This document shows, piece by piece, positions 1 through 7,469 of a stretch of 12,097 nt of DNA. The position numbers were made by a program, and so were the translations under genes. Origin of the DNA: Klebsiella pneumoniae (GTDB lineage: Bacteria; Pseudomonadota; Gammaproteobacteria; Pseudomonadales; Azotimanducaceae); assembly GCA_945878745.1 (NCBI GenBank), contig CAMDVY010000039.1, forward strand, positions 1 to 12,097, in the 5' to 3' direction. Under the pieces are notes generated by a model, which worked only from the letters and a program-made list of their open reading frames with translations, was not told the origin of the DNA and did no database searches. The stretch's first letter is position 1, and each line of letters opens with the position of its first letter.

Positions 1-986
1 CGGACTTGCCGGAAGCCAACATCCAGATTGATCAGATTTATCGCGGCGAAGAGGATTTTGGCAGGTGGCGCTTCAATCTTCGCAAGCCCGCTTCGGACGT
101 GGTGCAGATCGAGGCGTTGGTCGCATCAATCAAAGGACTGGAAATCCAGAGCTCCGCGCCCATGTCATGGACTGCCATGGACGACATGAGCTCCTTTACA
201 GGTGACGTGACCATGAAGGATCTTGCCCAGGTCCTGCCACAGTGGCGTTATGCACCGAGCGTGGCCAGTGAATCAGCGCAACTCAAGGCCGATGTTCGCT
301 GGTCTGGGTCACCGTTGAATGTAACGATCAGCGGCATGGTTGGAAAAGTAGATTTTTCGGCGAAGAATGGCCGATTTCTTGAAGTTGAATCCGGCAGCGG
401 CGCCATGCGCATCATGAGCCTGTTCAGCTTTACCGCGATCGTCAAACGCTTGAACTTCAATTTCTCCGATGTGATAGGCAAAGGGGTTGGATTTGAAACA
501 CTGGAGGCTGGCATTGATCTGCGCGACCGCATACTGACCTTCGTCAAACCGATGGAAGTTCGGTCGACATCTTCGGATTTCCGGCTTGGCGGCCGAGTGA
601 ACATGGCAACCGGAGCGCTCGATAATGAACTCGTGATTACCCTGCCGGTGAGCAAGAACCTGCCGTGGTATGGTGTTTATATTGCGCTGGCCAATCCGCT
701 CGCGGGTTTGGGCGTCCTGGTCGGTGAGCGCATGTTACGCAAACCACTCGAGCAGTTTTCGAGCGCCAAGTACACCGTTCACGGTACTCTGGCTGAACCG
801 GATGTGCGGTTTGTCGAACTCTTCGATGCGAAGTTGACGGAGCCCGTTGCCGTCATCACGCAACCGACGGTTGCGCCGGTGGTGGCCTCGGATGAACCGG
901 ATTCTCCAGTCGATGGTGATTCGAAGGAAACGGGGTCATCATCCAACGGGTCAGAATCCTCACAACAAGACGACGCACCGAAGTAG
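1..986 (+). CDS. yhdP: YhdP family AsmA-like protein, C-terminal part (5' end outside window)
   Basis: This is the 3' portion of a large envelope protein. The reading frame is open from the left edge (first full codon at 3) to TAG at 984-986, so the true start lies upstream; the TTG at 6 is internal. The translation matches the C-terminal domain of YhdP (DUF3971/AsmA-like). Recognisable blocks are the 'SGSGAMRIMSLFSF' segment, then 'LNFNFSDVIGKG', then a glycine-rich 'DFRLGGRVNMATGALDNEL' segment, and near the end 'ALANPLAGLGVLVGE' and 'KYTVHGTLAEPDV'. In E. coli YhdP is an inner-membrane-anchored bridge-like protein with TamB and YdbH, and these three support phospholipid movement to the outer membrane. 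The last ~35 residues are a low-complexity Ser/Asp/Glu/Gln tail that looks disordered. tldD starts 14 bp after the stop, so the two are probably co-transcribed. The family call is firm; the N-terminal membrane anchor is not in the window. Confidence 0.9.
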   Translation, partial: DLPEANIQIDQIYRGEEDFGRWRFNLRKPASDVVQIEALVASIKGLEIQSSAPMSWTAMDDMSSFTGDVTMKDLAQVLPQWRYAPSVASESAQLKADVRWSGSPLNVTISGMVGKVDFSAKNGRFLEVESGSGAMRIMSLFSFTAIVKRLNFNFSDVIGKGVGFETLEAGIDLRDRILTFVKPMEVRSTSSDFRLGGRVNMATGALDNELVITLPVSKNLPWYGVYIALANPLAGLGVLVGERMLRKPLEQFSSAKYTVHGTLAEPDVRFVELFDAKLTEPVAVITQPTVAPVVASDEPDSPVDGDSKETGSSSNGSESSQQDDAPK

Positions 987-1000
987 GTGCGGGGGTAGCC

Positions 1001-2437
1001 TTGAGTACGTTGATTGAATCAGTTGCAACAGAGCTGCTTGAAGGGGCTGGCCTTTCCATGCCTGGAATCGAATCGATGCTTGGTGAGCTTGCTTCGCATC
1101 GAATTGATCTTGGCGAGTTGTATTTTCAGCAGCACCGGATGGAAGCCTGGTCACTGGAAGATCGTATCGTCAAAGAAGGTACGTTTTCTGTCGATCGGGG
1201 TGTTGGCGTACGCGCGGTGAGCGGTGAAAAAACCGGTTACGCCTACGCGGAAGACTTCGGTGGTGATGAAGTCCTGACCGCGGTTCGCGCTGCCCGGGGC
1301 ATTGCTCGCTCCGGTGGTGATGGCAGAGTGAAGGTAGGTGTACCCAGACTTTCCAAGCTGATGTATGACGCGGTAGATCCCATACCGGGGCTCGACGAAC
1401 AACAGAAGGTAGCGCTGCTTCGCGAGCTGGATGCGCAAGCCCGAGCCCAGGATCAGCGAGTCAGTGAAGTCAACGTACGACTGGGCGCCAGTTACGAGAG
1501 TGTTCTGGTCATCGCGACCGATGGCACGCTTGCTGCCGACCGTCGTCCGCTGGTGCGGCTCGACGTCTCTGTGATCGTTGACAGCAATGGCCGTCGCGAA
1601 CGCGGCTCATCCGGTGGCGGTGGCCGCTTCGATGTGAATCGACTGGTTGAGCAGGGTAGTTATCACGTCGGCGAAGCGGTTCGCATGGCGTTGGTCAATC
1701 TGGATGCGCTGCCTGCGCCCGCCGGACCCATGACCGTAGTGCTCGGTCCAGGCTGGCCGGCTGTGTTGTTGCACGAAGCGGTTGGTCATGGTCTCGAAGG
1801 CGACTTCAACCGCAAGGGAACATCCACATTCAGTGGCCGCATTGGCGAGCTGGTTGCCTCTGCGCAATGCACGATTGTGGATGACGGTGCGATGTTTGGG
1901 CGGCGCGGATCACTGTCCATTGATGACGAAGGCACGCCGACCCAGGAAACCGTACTGATCGAAAATGGGATTCTTCGCGGCTATCTGCAGGACAAACTCA
2001 ACGCGCGGCTCATGGGTGTTGCGCCGACCGGCAATGGCCGGCGCCAGTCATATGCGCACATGCCAATGCCGAGGATGACCAATACCTTTATGCGACCTGG
2101 CAAGTACGATCCGGCGGAGATCATTGCATCCGTAGAAAACGGCGTTTATGCGGTGAACTTTGGTGGGGGGCAGGTGGATATCACGTCAGGGCAATTTGTG
2201 TTCTCTGCGACGGAGGCCTACCTCATCCGCGGTGGCAAGGTTACCGATCCGATACGCGGGGCGACGTTGATCGGCAATGGTCCGGATGTCATGCGTCGGA
2301 TTTCCATGGTTGGTAACGACCTGGCGCTGGATCGCGGGGTCGGCGTGTGTGGCAAAGACGGGCAGTCGGTACCCGTTGGTGTTGGTCAGCCGACCCTTCG
2401 GATTGACGAGGTCAATGTGGGTGGAACCCAGGCTTGA
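1001..2437 (+). CDS. tldD: TldD, metalloprotease subunit of the TldD/TldE complex
   Basis: 478 residues, full length for TldD (E. coli about 481), and similar to it from end to end. TldD carries the active site of the heterodimeric TldD/TldE zinc protease, which degrades unfolded peptides, takes part in CcdA antitoxin turnover and matures peptides such as microcin B17. The metal motif HEAVGHGLEGD is visible, with HExxxH at residues 258-263. The C-terminal family signature GVCGKDGQSVPVGVGQ holds the conserved Cys at about 450. The start is TTG at 1001. No ATG or GTG fits the family's N-terminus better, and MSTLIESV... lines up with E. coli TldD. A G-run at 991-995 lies 5 nt upstream and may be a poor Shine-Dalgarno. 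It follows yhdP by 14 bp. It ends 6 bp before the stop of the convergent darP. Its partner tldE lies just beyond darP. Confidence 0.97.
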   Translation: MSTLIESVATELLEGAGLSMPGIESMLGELASHRIDLGELYFQQHRMEAWSLEDRIVKEGTFSVDRGVGVRAVSGEKTGYAYAEDFGGDEVLTAVRAARGIARSGGDGRVKVGVPRLSKLMYDAVDPIPGLDEQQKVALLRELDAQARAQDQRVSEVNVRLGASYESVLVIATDGTLAADRRPLVRLDVSVIVDSNGRRERGSSGGGGRFDVNRLVEQGSYHVGEAVRMALVNLDALPAPAGPMTVVLGPGWPAVLLHEAVGHGLEGDFNRKGTSTFSGRIGELVASAQCTIVDDGAMFGRRGSLSIDDEGTPTQETVLIENGILRGYLQDKLNARLMGVAPTGNGRRQSYAHMPMPRMTNTFMRPGKYDPAEIIASVENGVYAVNFGGGQVDITSGQFVFSATEAYLIRGGKVTDPIRGATLIGNGPDVMRRISMVGNDLALDRGVGVCGKDGQSVPVGVGQPTLRIDEVNVGGTQA

Positions 2438-2443
2438 GGCCGT

Positions 2444-2941
2444 TCACTCGTGCTGTCGAAGCAGACGGAACAGTGCGCGTCGATGGGGTCGAGCCTGCGC
2501 GTCATCAGTGGCTCGGGCGATGCGTCGCAGAAGGTCATTCACCGCTTCCGGGTCGACACCCGGATGTGACTGGACGTAGGCTTGCAGCGATTGTTCATCC
2601 GCAATCAAGCGATCACGCCAGATTTCGGCCTGGTGATGTTGATAGATGGACTCTGCACCTTCCCGCAGGACATTGGCCAGGCTTGCCTGGATCGTGGGTT
2701 CATCTGCAGCACGCAACAACTTGCCGATCAGCAGCAACTGGCGACGTTTTGCCCCGTGACTGGGAAATCGCTGGTAGTCAGTAATGGCTTCATGTAATTC
2801 AGGAGACAGATCAAGTGCGGTCAGTTGGGTTGCGTTCAACTGCGTCAACTGGCGGCCGAAATCCGTGATCTCCTGTGCGCTGCGCTTGCGAGCGGTTCTC
2901 GAAGGGACCTCGTCATCGTCCGGCAGGTCTTGGGTAATCAT
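2444..2941 (-). CDS. darP: DarP (YjgA), 50S ribosomal subunit biogenesis factor
   Basis: 165 residues, starting ATG at 2941 and ending TGA at 2444-2446. It matches the DUF615/YjgA family: an acidic N-terminus (DLPDDDEVPS), 'PSRTARKRSAQEITDFG', the basic hallmark 'AKRRQLLLIGKLLR' near residues 64-77, 'EIWRDRLIADE', and a C-terminal 'RRALFRLLRQ'. E. coli DarP (183 aa) binds late-stage 50S precursors and helps mature the peptidyl transferase centre. The length is slightly shorter than E. coli but all core blocks are present. The gene is on the strand opposite to both neighbours: 6 bp from the tldD stop and 23 bp from the tldE start. Its promoter must therefore lie in the 23-bp gap or inside tldE. 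No Shine-Dalgarno is evident before the ATG; the upstream bases on the minus strand end in CCCCACC. Confidence 0.93.
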   Translation of the reverse strand: MITQDLPDDDEVPSRTARKRSAQEITDFGRQLTQLNATQLTALDLSPELHEAITDYQRFPSHGAKRRQLLLIGKLLRAADEPTIQASLANVLREGAESIYQHHQAEIWRDRLIADEQSLQAYVQSHPGVDPEAVNDLLRRIARATDDAQARPHRRALFRLLRQHE

Positions 2942-2956
2942 GGTGGGGCAACATCT

Positions 2957-2962
2957 GGAAGG
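2957..2962 (+). promoter_or_regulatory. Shine-Dalgarno candidate for tldE
   Basis: GGAAGG lies just before the ATG at 2965 within the 23-bp tldE-darP gap. It supports that ATG as the tldE start. Spacing is short if all six bases pair, and 5 nt if only the upstream TGGAA pairs. Confidence 0.5.
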
Positions 2963-2964
2963 TC

Positions 2965-4302
2965 ATGGATATTAGCGAAAAGAGACGTGAGCTCGAAGGG
3001 CTGGTGGAGCGAATTCTCGCTGCCGCGAAACAGCAGGGCGCAACCGCTGCCGAAGTGAGTGCCAGTTTTGATACCGGTCTGTCGGTCAGTGTCCGCAATC
3101 AGGACGTCGAAAACGTCGAGTTCAATCAGGATCGTGGCTTTGGCATCACGGTCTATTTCGACCAGCGCAAGGGTAACGCAAGTACCTCGGACAGCAGTGC
3201 GGATGCGATAGCCTCAACCGTTCGCGCGGCTTGCGATATCGCGCGATTTACCGAGGCCGATGAATACGCCGGGTTGGCGGCGCCGGAGCTGATGGCCAGG
3301 GACTTCCCTGAACTCGGTCTCTATCACCCGACTGAGGTCGACACCGGCACTGCTGAAGCGGCTGCATTGGTTTGTGAAGCGGCAGCGATGGCGGTCGACC
3401 CTGGCCAGACCCGATCCGATGGTACGTCGTTAAGCAGCCATCGCAGTTTGCGTGTGTACGCGAATTCCAATGGATTTGTCGGTTCGCACTGTGGCACGCG
3501 GTTCGGGCTGTCCTGCGTCATGATCGGCAATGCTGCAGACGGCTCGATGCAGCGTGACTACTGGTACACCGTATCGCGACGTCTTGCCGATCTGGAATCG
3601 GCCGATGCCGTCGGCCGCAAGGCTGCCAATCGGGTTCTGGCACGCATGTCCCCCCGCAAGGCGCCGACCGGGAGTTTCCCGGTTCTCTATTCACCCGATG
3701 TGTCGGGTGGTTTGTTGTCCGGTTTGCTGGGCGCGATTTCCGGTGGTTCGTTGTACCGCAAGGCGAGTTTTCTACTCGACTCGCTTGGCAAGCAGGTCAT
3801 GCCGAAGGTGTACAGCCTCGCAGAATTTCCGCTCCTGTCCGGTGCACTCGGGAGCGCAGCGTGGGATGGTGATGGCGTAGCGACGCGGGAAAAGCGGTTT
3901 GTCGATGCAGGTGTCGTCGCCAGTTACGTGCTATCCACTTATTCAGCACGCCGGCTGGGCATGACCACAACCGGTAATGCTGGCGGGGTCCACAACGTGG
4001 AAATACTCGGCCCGAAAGTTCCGCCGGTACAACTGTATCGTCAGATGCAGCGTGGGTTCCTGGTGACTGAATGCATGGGGCAAGGCGTCAACATGGTGAC
4101 GGGCGACTACTCGCGCGGTGCTTCAGGTTTCTGGATCGAGAACGGTGAAATCGCTTATCCAGTCGACGAAGTGACCATCGCCTCGAATCTCAAGGACATG
4201 CTGCTGGCCATAGTTGGCGTTGGTGACGATGTTGATCTGCGAGGCAATGTTCGCAGTCCGAGCATCCTGATAGAAAACATGATGGTTGCTGGTGCCGGGT
4301 AA
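2965..4302 (+). CDS. pmbA: TldE (PmbA), partner subunit of the TldD/TldE protease
   Basis: 445 residues, ATG at 2965 with a GGAAGG just upstream, TAA at 4300-4302. It matches E. coli PmbA/TldE (about 450 aa) throughout: 'DVENVEFNQD', 'GFGITVYF', 'NASTSDSS', 'MSPRKAPTGSFPVLYS', 'GGSLYRKASFLLDSLGKQ', 'STYSARRLGM', 'GNAGGVHNVEI', 'ECMGQGVNMVTGDYSRGASGFWIENGEI' in parts, and 'ITIASNLKDM'-like 'VTIASNLKDM'. As expected for TldE it has no HExxxH motif; the catalytic metal sits in TldD. The complex acts in the cytoplasm as a peptidase. Having tldD and tldE in one locus, separated only by the antisense darP, fits their obligate pairing. It ends 3 bp before the stop of the convergent mgtE. Confidence 0.97.
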   Translation: MDISEKRRELEGLVERILAAAKQQGATAAEVSASFDTGLSVSVRNQDVENVEFNQDRGFGITVYFDQRKGNASTSDSSADAIASTVRAACDIARFTEADEYAGLAAPELMARDFPELGLYHPTEVDTGTAEAAALVCEAAAMAVDPGQTRSDGTSLSSHRSLRVYANSNGFVGSHCGTRFGLSCVMIGNAADGSMQRDYWYTVSRRLADLESADAVGRKAANRVLARMSPRKAPTGSFPVLYSPDVSGGLLSGLLGAISGGSLYRKASFLLDSLGKQVMPKVYSLAEFPLLSGALGSAAWDGDGVATREKRFVDAGVVASYVLSTYSARRLGMTTTGNAGGVHNVEILGPKVPPVQLYRQMQRGFLVTECMGQGVNMVTGDYSRGASGFWIENGEIAYPVDEVTIASNLKDMLLAIVGVGDDVDLRGNVRSPSILIENMMVAGAG

Positions 4303-4305
4303 CCG

Positions 4306-5640
4306 TCATCCATACACCCAGGTTGCCAGCCCGAGAAACGTGAAGAATCCAGTGACATCGGTGAATGTGGTGAGTACGACGCCACCGGCGATGGCGGGAT
4401 CGATACCAAATCTTCGTAACAAGCCGGGCAACAATGTTCCCGCAAAGGCGGCCATCACGATGTTGACGATCATGGCGATGGCCAGTACCACGCCGAGTCG
4501 GTAATCCTGAAAGACCAGTGTTGTGGCTACGCCGACCAGTAGCGCCCAGAACAGTCCATTGAGCGCAGCGACCTTGAATTCGCGATTAAGCAGCCAACGC
4601 AGATTCGATCGACTGACCTGACCCAGCACAATCCCACGGATAACCAGCGTCAGAGTTTGGGTGCCCGCGATCCCGCCCATGCTGGCGACAATGGGCATCA
4701 GTACGGCAAGCGCAACCACTTTCTCGATGGTGCCTTCAAAGACGTTGATCACGGCGGATGCAAGAAATGCCGTGATCAGGTTGATGCCGAGCCATATCGC
4801 TCGACGTGGGAAGGTCCTGCTCGCGGTGGCGAAGGTGTCATCTTCTGCATCAAGACCTGCCGGTGCCAGTACGGCTTCGTCGGCCTCCTCAATGATGACG
4901 TCGACGACATCGTCGATCGTGATGCGGCCGATCAGGACGCCAGAGTGATCGACCACCGCAGCTGATACCAGATCCTGTTCCGAGAACATTCTAGCAACTG
5001 CCGAGCGAGGCATGTCGACGATGATGGCGTCGGCTTCGGCGTTCATGATTTCGCGGACGTTTACGGAAGGGTCGGAGGTCAGCAACTTGGTCAGTGGCAG
5101 CATGCCCACGTATTCGTCGTTGTCGTTCACCACGATCAGCGCATCGGTAGGTTCAGGGAGTTCCTTGCGCAGACGCAGATAACGAAGGACCACATCGGCT
5201 GAGTGTCGAGGCCGTACCGTGATGGTATCGGTGTTCATGATCCCGCCAGCGGTATCCTCCGGGTACGACAGCACCGTTTCCAGGCGCTGTCGATCACCCT
5301 GGTCCAGGGCGGCGAGAACTTGTTGAATCATGGCTTGCGGCAGTTGCTGCAGGAGGTCTGCGAAGTCGTCGATTTCGAGTTCATCGGCAACAGCGACCAG
5401 TTCCGCCGTGTTCATGGTCTCGAGAAGTTCTGCGGACACATCGTCATGCAGGTACTGAAGCACCTGCCCTGACAGGTCATCGTCGACCAGGTCCCAGATC
5501 AACCGCCTCAGCTTGGGTGGTGTCGACTCCAGGAGCGTTGCAATCTCGACGGGCCGCATCGATTCCAGCAGCAGACGAGTTTCGGCTGGAGTTTGTGGTA
5601 TCCGGCCGCGCAGGACGTCTTGTAATTGTAGTTCCGGCAA
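4306..5640 (-). CDS. mgtE: MgtE family magnesium channel/transporter
   Basis: 444 residues. The layout is classic MgtE: a soluble N domain (about 1-125, acidic helical repeats), a CBS pair (about 130-255, with 'DTAGGIMNTDTITV' and 'GRITIDDVVDVI'), a linker, and five hydrophobic segments from about 280 to 444. The pore signature appears as GGIAGTQ at 322-328. The Asp of 'TDVTGFF' (D428) matches the pore aspartate essential for Mg2+ in Thermus MgtE. In this family the N and CBS domains sense cytoplasmic Mg2+ and close the pore when Mg2+ is high. The start is TTG at 5640, supported by GGAAG 8 nt upstream and by an in-frame stop 10 codons upstream. The first ATG in frame is codon 28 and would cut into the N domain. 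It is the last gene of the minus-strand series, 184 bp after ptsO, and may be separately expressed. Confidence 0.95.
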   Translation of the reverse strand: MPELQLQDVLRGRIPQTPAETRLLLESMRPVEIATLLESTPPKLRRLIWDLVDDDLSGQVLQYLHDDVSAELLETMNTAELVAVADELEIDDFADLLQQLPQAMIQQVLAALDQGDRQRLETVLSYPEDTAGGIMNTDTITVRPRHSADVVLRYLRLRKELPEPTDALIVVNDNDEYVGMLPLTKLLTSDPSVNVREIMNAEADAIIVDMPRSAVARMFSEQDLVSAAVVDHSGVLIGRITIDDVVDVIIEEADEAVLAPAGLDAEDDTFATASRTFPRRAIWLGINLITAFLASAVINVFEGTIEKVVALAVLMPIVASMGGIAGTQTLTLVIRGIVLGQVSRSNLRWLLNREFKVAALNGLFWALLVGVATTLVFQDYRLGVVLAIAMIVNIVMAAFAGTLLPGLLRRFGIDPAIAGGVVLTTFTDVTGFFTFLGLATWVYG

Positions 5641-5648
5641 TCGGTCGA

Positions 5649-5653
5649 CTTCC
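5649..5653 (-). promoter_or_regulatory. Shine-Dalgarno of mgtE that decides a TTG start
   Basis: On the minus strand GGAAG lies 8 nt before the TTG at 5640-5638. In-frame TGA at 5668-5670 leaves no ATG or GTG upstream. This makes TTG the best start. Confidence 0.6.
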
Positions 5654-5777
5654 GAGGCAGTTGGGATTCAGGGCGCTGCAGGCAGTACTTTGCTTCTTTT
5701 TCGGCGGCGCGATTGTGCACTATCGGCATGACTTTGTCGGAGGTTGGAGACCTCTGAGGTGTCTATCCTGTGGCAGG

Positions 5778-5799
5778 CGTGCAACTTCTTTTCTGCACG
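5778..5799. repeat. Inverted repeat CGTGCA-N10-TGCACG downstream of ptsO
   Basis: A perfect 6-bp inverted repeat (5778-5783 and 5794-5799) around a 10-nt loop. It starts about 25 bp past the ptsO stop on the minus strand. It lacks a following T-run in that direction, so it is not a standard terminator. It could be an RNA hairpin, an operator half-site pair, or chance. Confidence 0.35.
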
Positions 5800-5824
5800 G
5801 CCATCCTCAGACCGGACCCACGAC

Positions 5825-6094
5825 TCAATCGGGTTCGCCAAATCGATTGGCGATCAACGTGGAGATTGCTTCCAGCGCAGCGCTTTCATCGGCGCCGCTG
5901 GTGCGCAGTATCAGTTCACTGCCGATCGGCGCTTCCAGCGCAAGGACCGTCATGATTCGTTTGCCATTGGCTTTCTGGCTTCCTTTCTCCAGCGTGATGT
6001 CACTGGCAAAACCCTTGGCAACATCGACCAGCTTGGCGGCGGCGCGAGCATGGATACCGAGACGGTTGACGATCTGGACTTGTCGTTCTGCCAT
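5825..6094 (-). CDS. ptsO: NPr, HPr-like phosphocarrier of the nitrogen PTS
   Basis: 89 residues, ATG at 6094, TGA at 5825-5827; the usual size for HPr/NPr. NPr passes phosphate from EI-Ntr (PtsP) to EIIA-Ntr (PtsN) in a regulatory PTS that does not move sugar. The phosphorylated His is His15 in 'GIHARAAAK'. The second HPr block reads 'ANGKRIMTVLAL': the residue at the HPr Ser46 position is Arg46, so regulation by Ser46 phosphorylation is not possible. It lies 44 bp downstream of rapZ, the widest gap inside the series apart from that between lptB and rpoN, and has no clear Shine-Dalgarno. Position after rapZ and ptsN is the conserved gammaproteobacterial order, which supports ptsO over a general ptsH. 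Confidence 0.93.
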   Translation of the reverse strand: MAERQVQIVNRLGIHARAAAKLVDVAKGFASDITLEKGSQKANGKRIMTVLALEAPIGSELILRTSGADESAALEAISTLIANRFGEPD

Positions 6095-6138
6095 GGTGTT
6101 TGCGGGTCAGGACTGCCGGGCGAGGGTTATGTCGCAGG

Positions 6139-6990
6139 CTAAGCCAATTCGCGATGTCGTACCAGTATGTCCAGTTCACGCGAGCCAAAGTGGCTGCCAA
6201 GTCGTTCAGCCAGATAAACGCTCCTGTGTTGCCCACCTGTGCAACCGATGCAGACCGTCATGTAGGTGCGGTTGTTGTCACCGAAACGGGGTAGCCAGCG
6301 CTCCAGGAAGCCAGCAATGTCGTCGAACATTCGATTCACCTCGTCTTCTGCGGCCAGGTAGTTGATCACCTGTTCATCTCGACCGGTGAATGGGCGTAGT
6401 TCTGGAACCCAGTGCGGATTCGGCAGACAGCGAACATCGAATACGAAGTCTGCATCAACCGGCACGCCATGTTTGAATCCGAACGAGCGAAACAGCAGCG
6501 ACATGCGATTCTGGGCTCTGCCGAGCACACGCAGGCGAATAAGTTCTCCCAGCTCCTGCGCAGACAGGCGCGTGGTATCGACGGTGAGGTCGGCAAGATC
6601 GGAGAGTGACTCCAGCACATCAGCCTCAGCGTCGATGGCCTGGCGCAGGTCAGTGAACTGATCCGTCAACGGGTGACGTCGACGAGTCTCGCTGAATCGT
6701 TTTACCAGTGTCGGGCTGAGTGCGTCGAGGAAGACGACCTGGCAGTCCACGTCCATGCGGTCGAGGGAAAGCAGGATCTCCGGAAAGCGTTCAAGATCGC
6801 GACTGCGCGCGTCGATGCAGACGGCGATCGAGCTGTCCTTCTGTCGTGGATCGCGCAGAGCGTTGTGCACGAGGGACTGCAGAAGGTTTACGGGAAAATT
6901 GTCGATGCAGTCGAACCCGGCGTCTTCAAGCACTTTGAGCACTGTGCTTTTTCCCGACCCGGATCGACCACTGACAACGATCAGCTGCAT
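6139..6990 (-). CDS. rapZ: RapZ, P-loop adaptor protein (YvcJ family)
   Basis: 283 residues, ATG at 6990, TAG at 6139-6141. In E. coli RapZ binds the sRNAs GlmZ and GlmY, presents GlmZ to RNase E and so tunes GlmS, the enzyme that makes glucosamine-6-phosphate for the cell envelope. The N-terminal Walker A GRSGSGKS is at 8-15, and 'CQVVFLDA' (83-90) resembles Walker B. The C-terminal domain shows the family blocks 'SLLFRSFGFKHG' (164-175), 'DFVFDVRCLPNPHW' (181-194), 'RPFTGRD' and 'IGCTGGQHRSVYLAE' (248-262). The protein ends RHRELA. The E. coli basic tail (Lys281-Arg282-Lys283) and Lys270 have no counterparts, so RNA binding may differ. It starts 2 bp after ptsN, implying co-translation. Confidence 0.96.
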   Translation of the reverse strand: MQLIVVSGRSGSGKSTVLKVLEDAGFDCIDNFPVNLLQSLVHNALRDPRQKDSSIAVCIDARSRDLERFPEILLSLDRMDVDCQVVFLDALSPTLVKRFSETRRRHPLTDQFTDLRQAIDAEADVLESLSDLADLTVDTTRLSAQELGELIRLRVLGRAQNRMSLLFRSFGFKHGVPVDADFVFDVRCLPNPHWVPELRPFTGRDEQVINYLAAEDEVNRMFDDIAGFLERWLPRFGDNNRTYMTVCIGCTGGQHRSVYLAERLGSHFGSRELDILVRHRELA

Positions 6991-6992
6991 GG

Positions 6993-7460
6993 TTACGTGC
7001 CTGCGACCATTGAACCTTCCAGCAGGATGGCTCGCAGTTCGACCGCTGTGGCGGCTGCGCGCAAGCGTGCGGTCGTTTGTTCATCCGCAAAGGCGCGCGC
7101 CAGGCTGGCCAGCACCTTCAGATGTTCGTTCGCTTCGGTTTCCGGCACGATCAGGCCGAACAGGAGGTCCACCGAGTGACCATCCGGAGCATCAAACTCG
7201 ATAGGCGATTGAAGGCGAACAAAAACACCGGTTATGCGGTTGAATGAAGTGCGACAATGAGGAATTGCGACGCCTTCTCCCAGGCCGGTGCTGCCCAGTC
7301 GCTCGCGCGCCTGAAGTGCGCTGAAGACGTCTCTGGCCTCCAGTTCCGGATGCGCGTCGCATAGTCGCTCGCTGATCCACTCGAGCGCCCGTTTACGGCT
7401 GTGGACCTCGACGTCAACGGCTGTGCATGCCGACGACAGGATGTTGGCTAGGTCAAACAC
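6993..7460 (-). CDS. ptsN: EIIA-Ntr (PtsN), nitrogen PTS regulatory protein
   Basis: 155 residues with the EIIA mannitol/fructose-type fold. The phosphorylation site is His68 in 'GEGVAIPHCR', preceded by the family block 'RERLGSTGLG' and followed by 'PIEFDAPDGHSVDLLFGLIVP' in pieces and 'EHLKVLASLARAFAD'. EIIA-Ntr accepts phosphate from NPr. In its unphosphorylated form it regulates partners such as K+ transport and sensor kinases in enterobacteria. The start is GTG at 7460, the one that aligns with E. coli PtsN; a G-run lies about 11 nt upstream. It is 9 bp after the hpf stop and 2 bp before rapZ. Its NPr partner ptsO lies two genes on. No ptsP (EI-Ntr) is in the window. Confidence 0.96.
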   Translation of the reverse strand: MFDLANILSSACTAVDVEVHSRKRALEWISERLCDAHPELEARDVFSALQARERLGSTGLGEGVAIPHCRTSFNRITGVFVRLQSPIEFDAPDGHSVDLLFGLIVPETEANEHLKVLASLARAFADEQTTARLRAAATAVELRAILLEGSMVAGT

Positions 7461-7469
7461 GATACCGAA

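Larger units (their letters stand above)
5641..5824. other. 184-bp gap between ptsO and mgtE
   Basis: I find no family-recognisable gene here on either strand. It holds the mgtE Shine-Dalgarno and a 6-bp inverted repeat at 5778-5799. No intrinsic terminator (GC-rich hairpin plus T-run) follows ptsO on the minus strand. It is wide enough for a separate mgtE promoter, but I could not pick a convincing -35/-10 pair. Confidence 0.5.

Noticed and set aside
5675..5702. CTGCAGGCAG followed by a T-rich stretch on +, resembling an intrinsic terminator
   Set aside because: The loop would be only 2 nt and no + strand transcript is expected to end here.
5741..5763. Possible terminator hairpin (AGGT/ACCT/AGGT) between ptsO and mgtE
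   Set aside because: The stem is only 4 bp with alternative pairings and there is no T-run on either side.
5517..6365. 282-residue open frame on + across the mgtE start, the gap, ptsO and the end of rapZ
   Set aside because: It lies antisense to three genes with clear family matches, is rich in Arg, Ser, Cys and Pro as shadow frames are, and matches no family I know.
6673..7179. 168-residue open frame on + opposite rapZ and ptsN
   Set aside because: It spans the junction of two well-recognised minus-strand genes and shows no motif.
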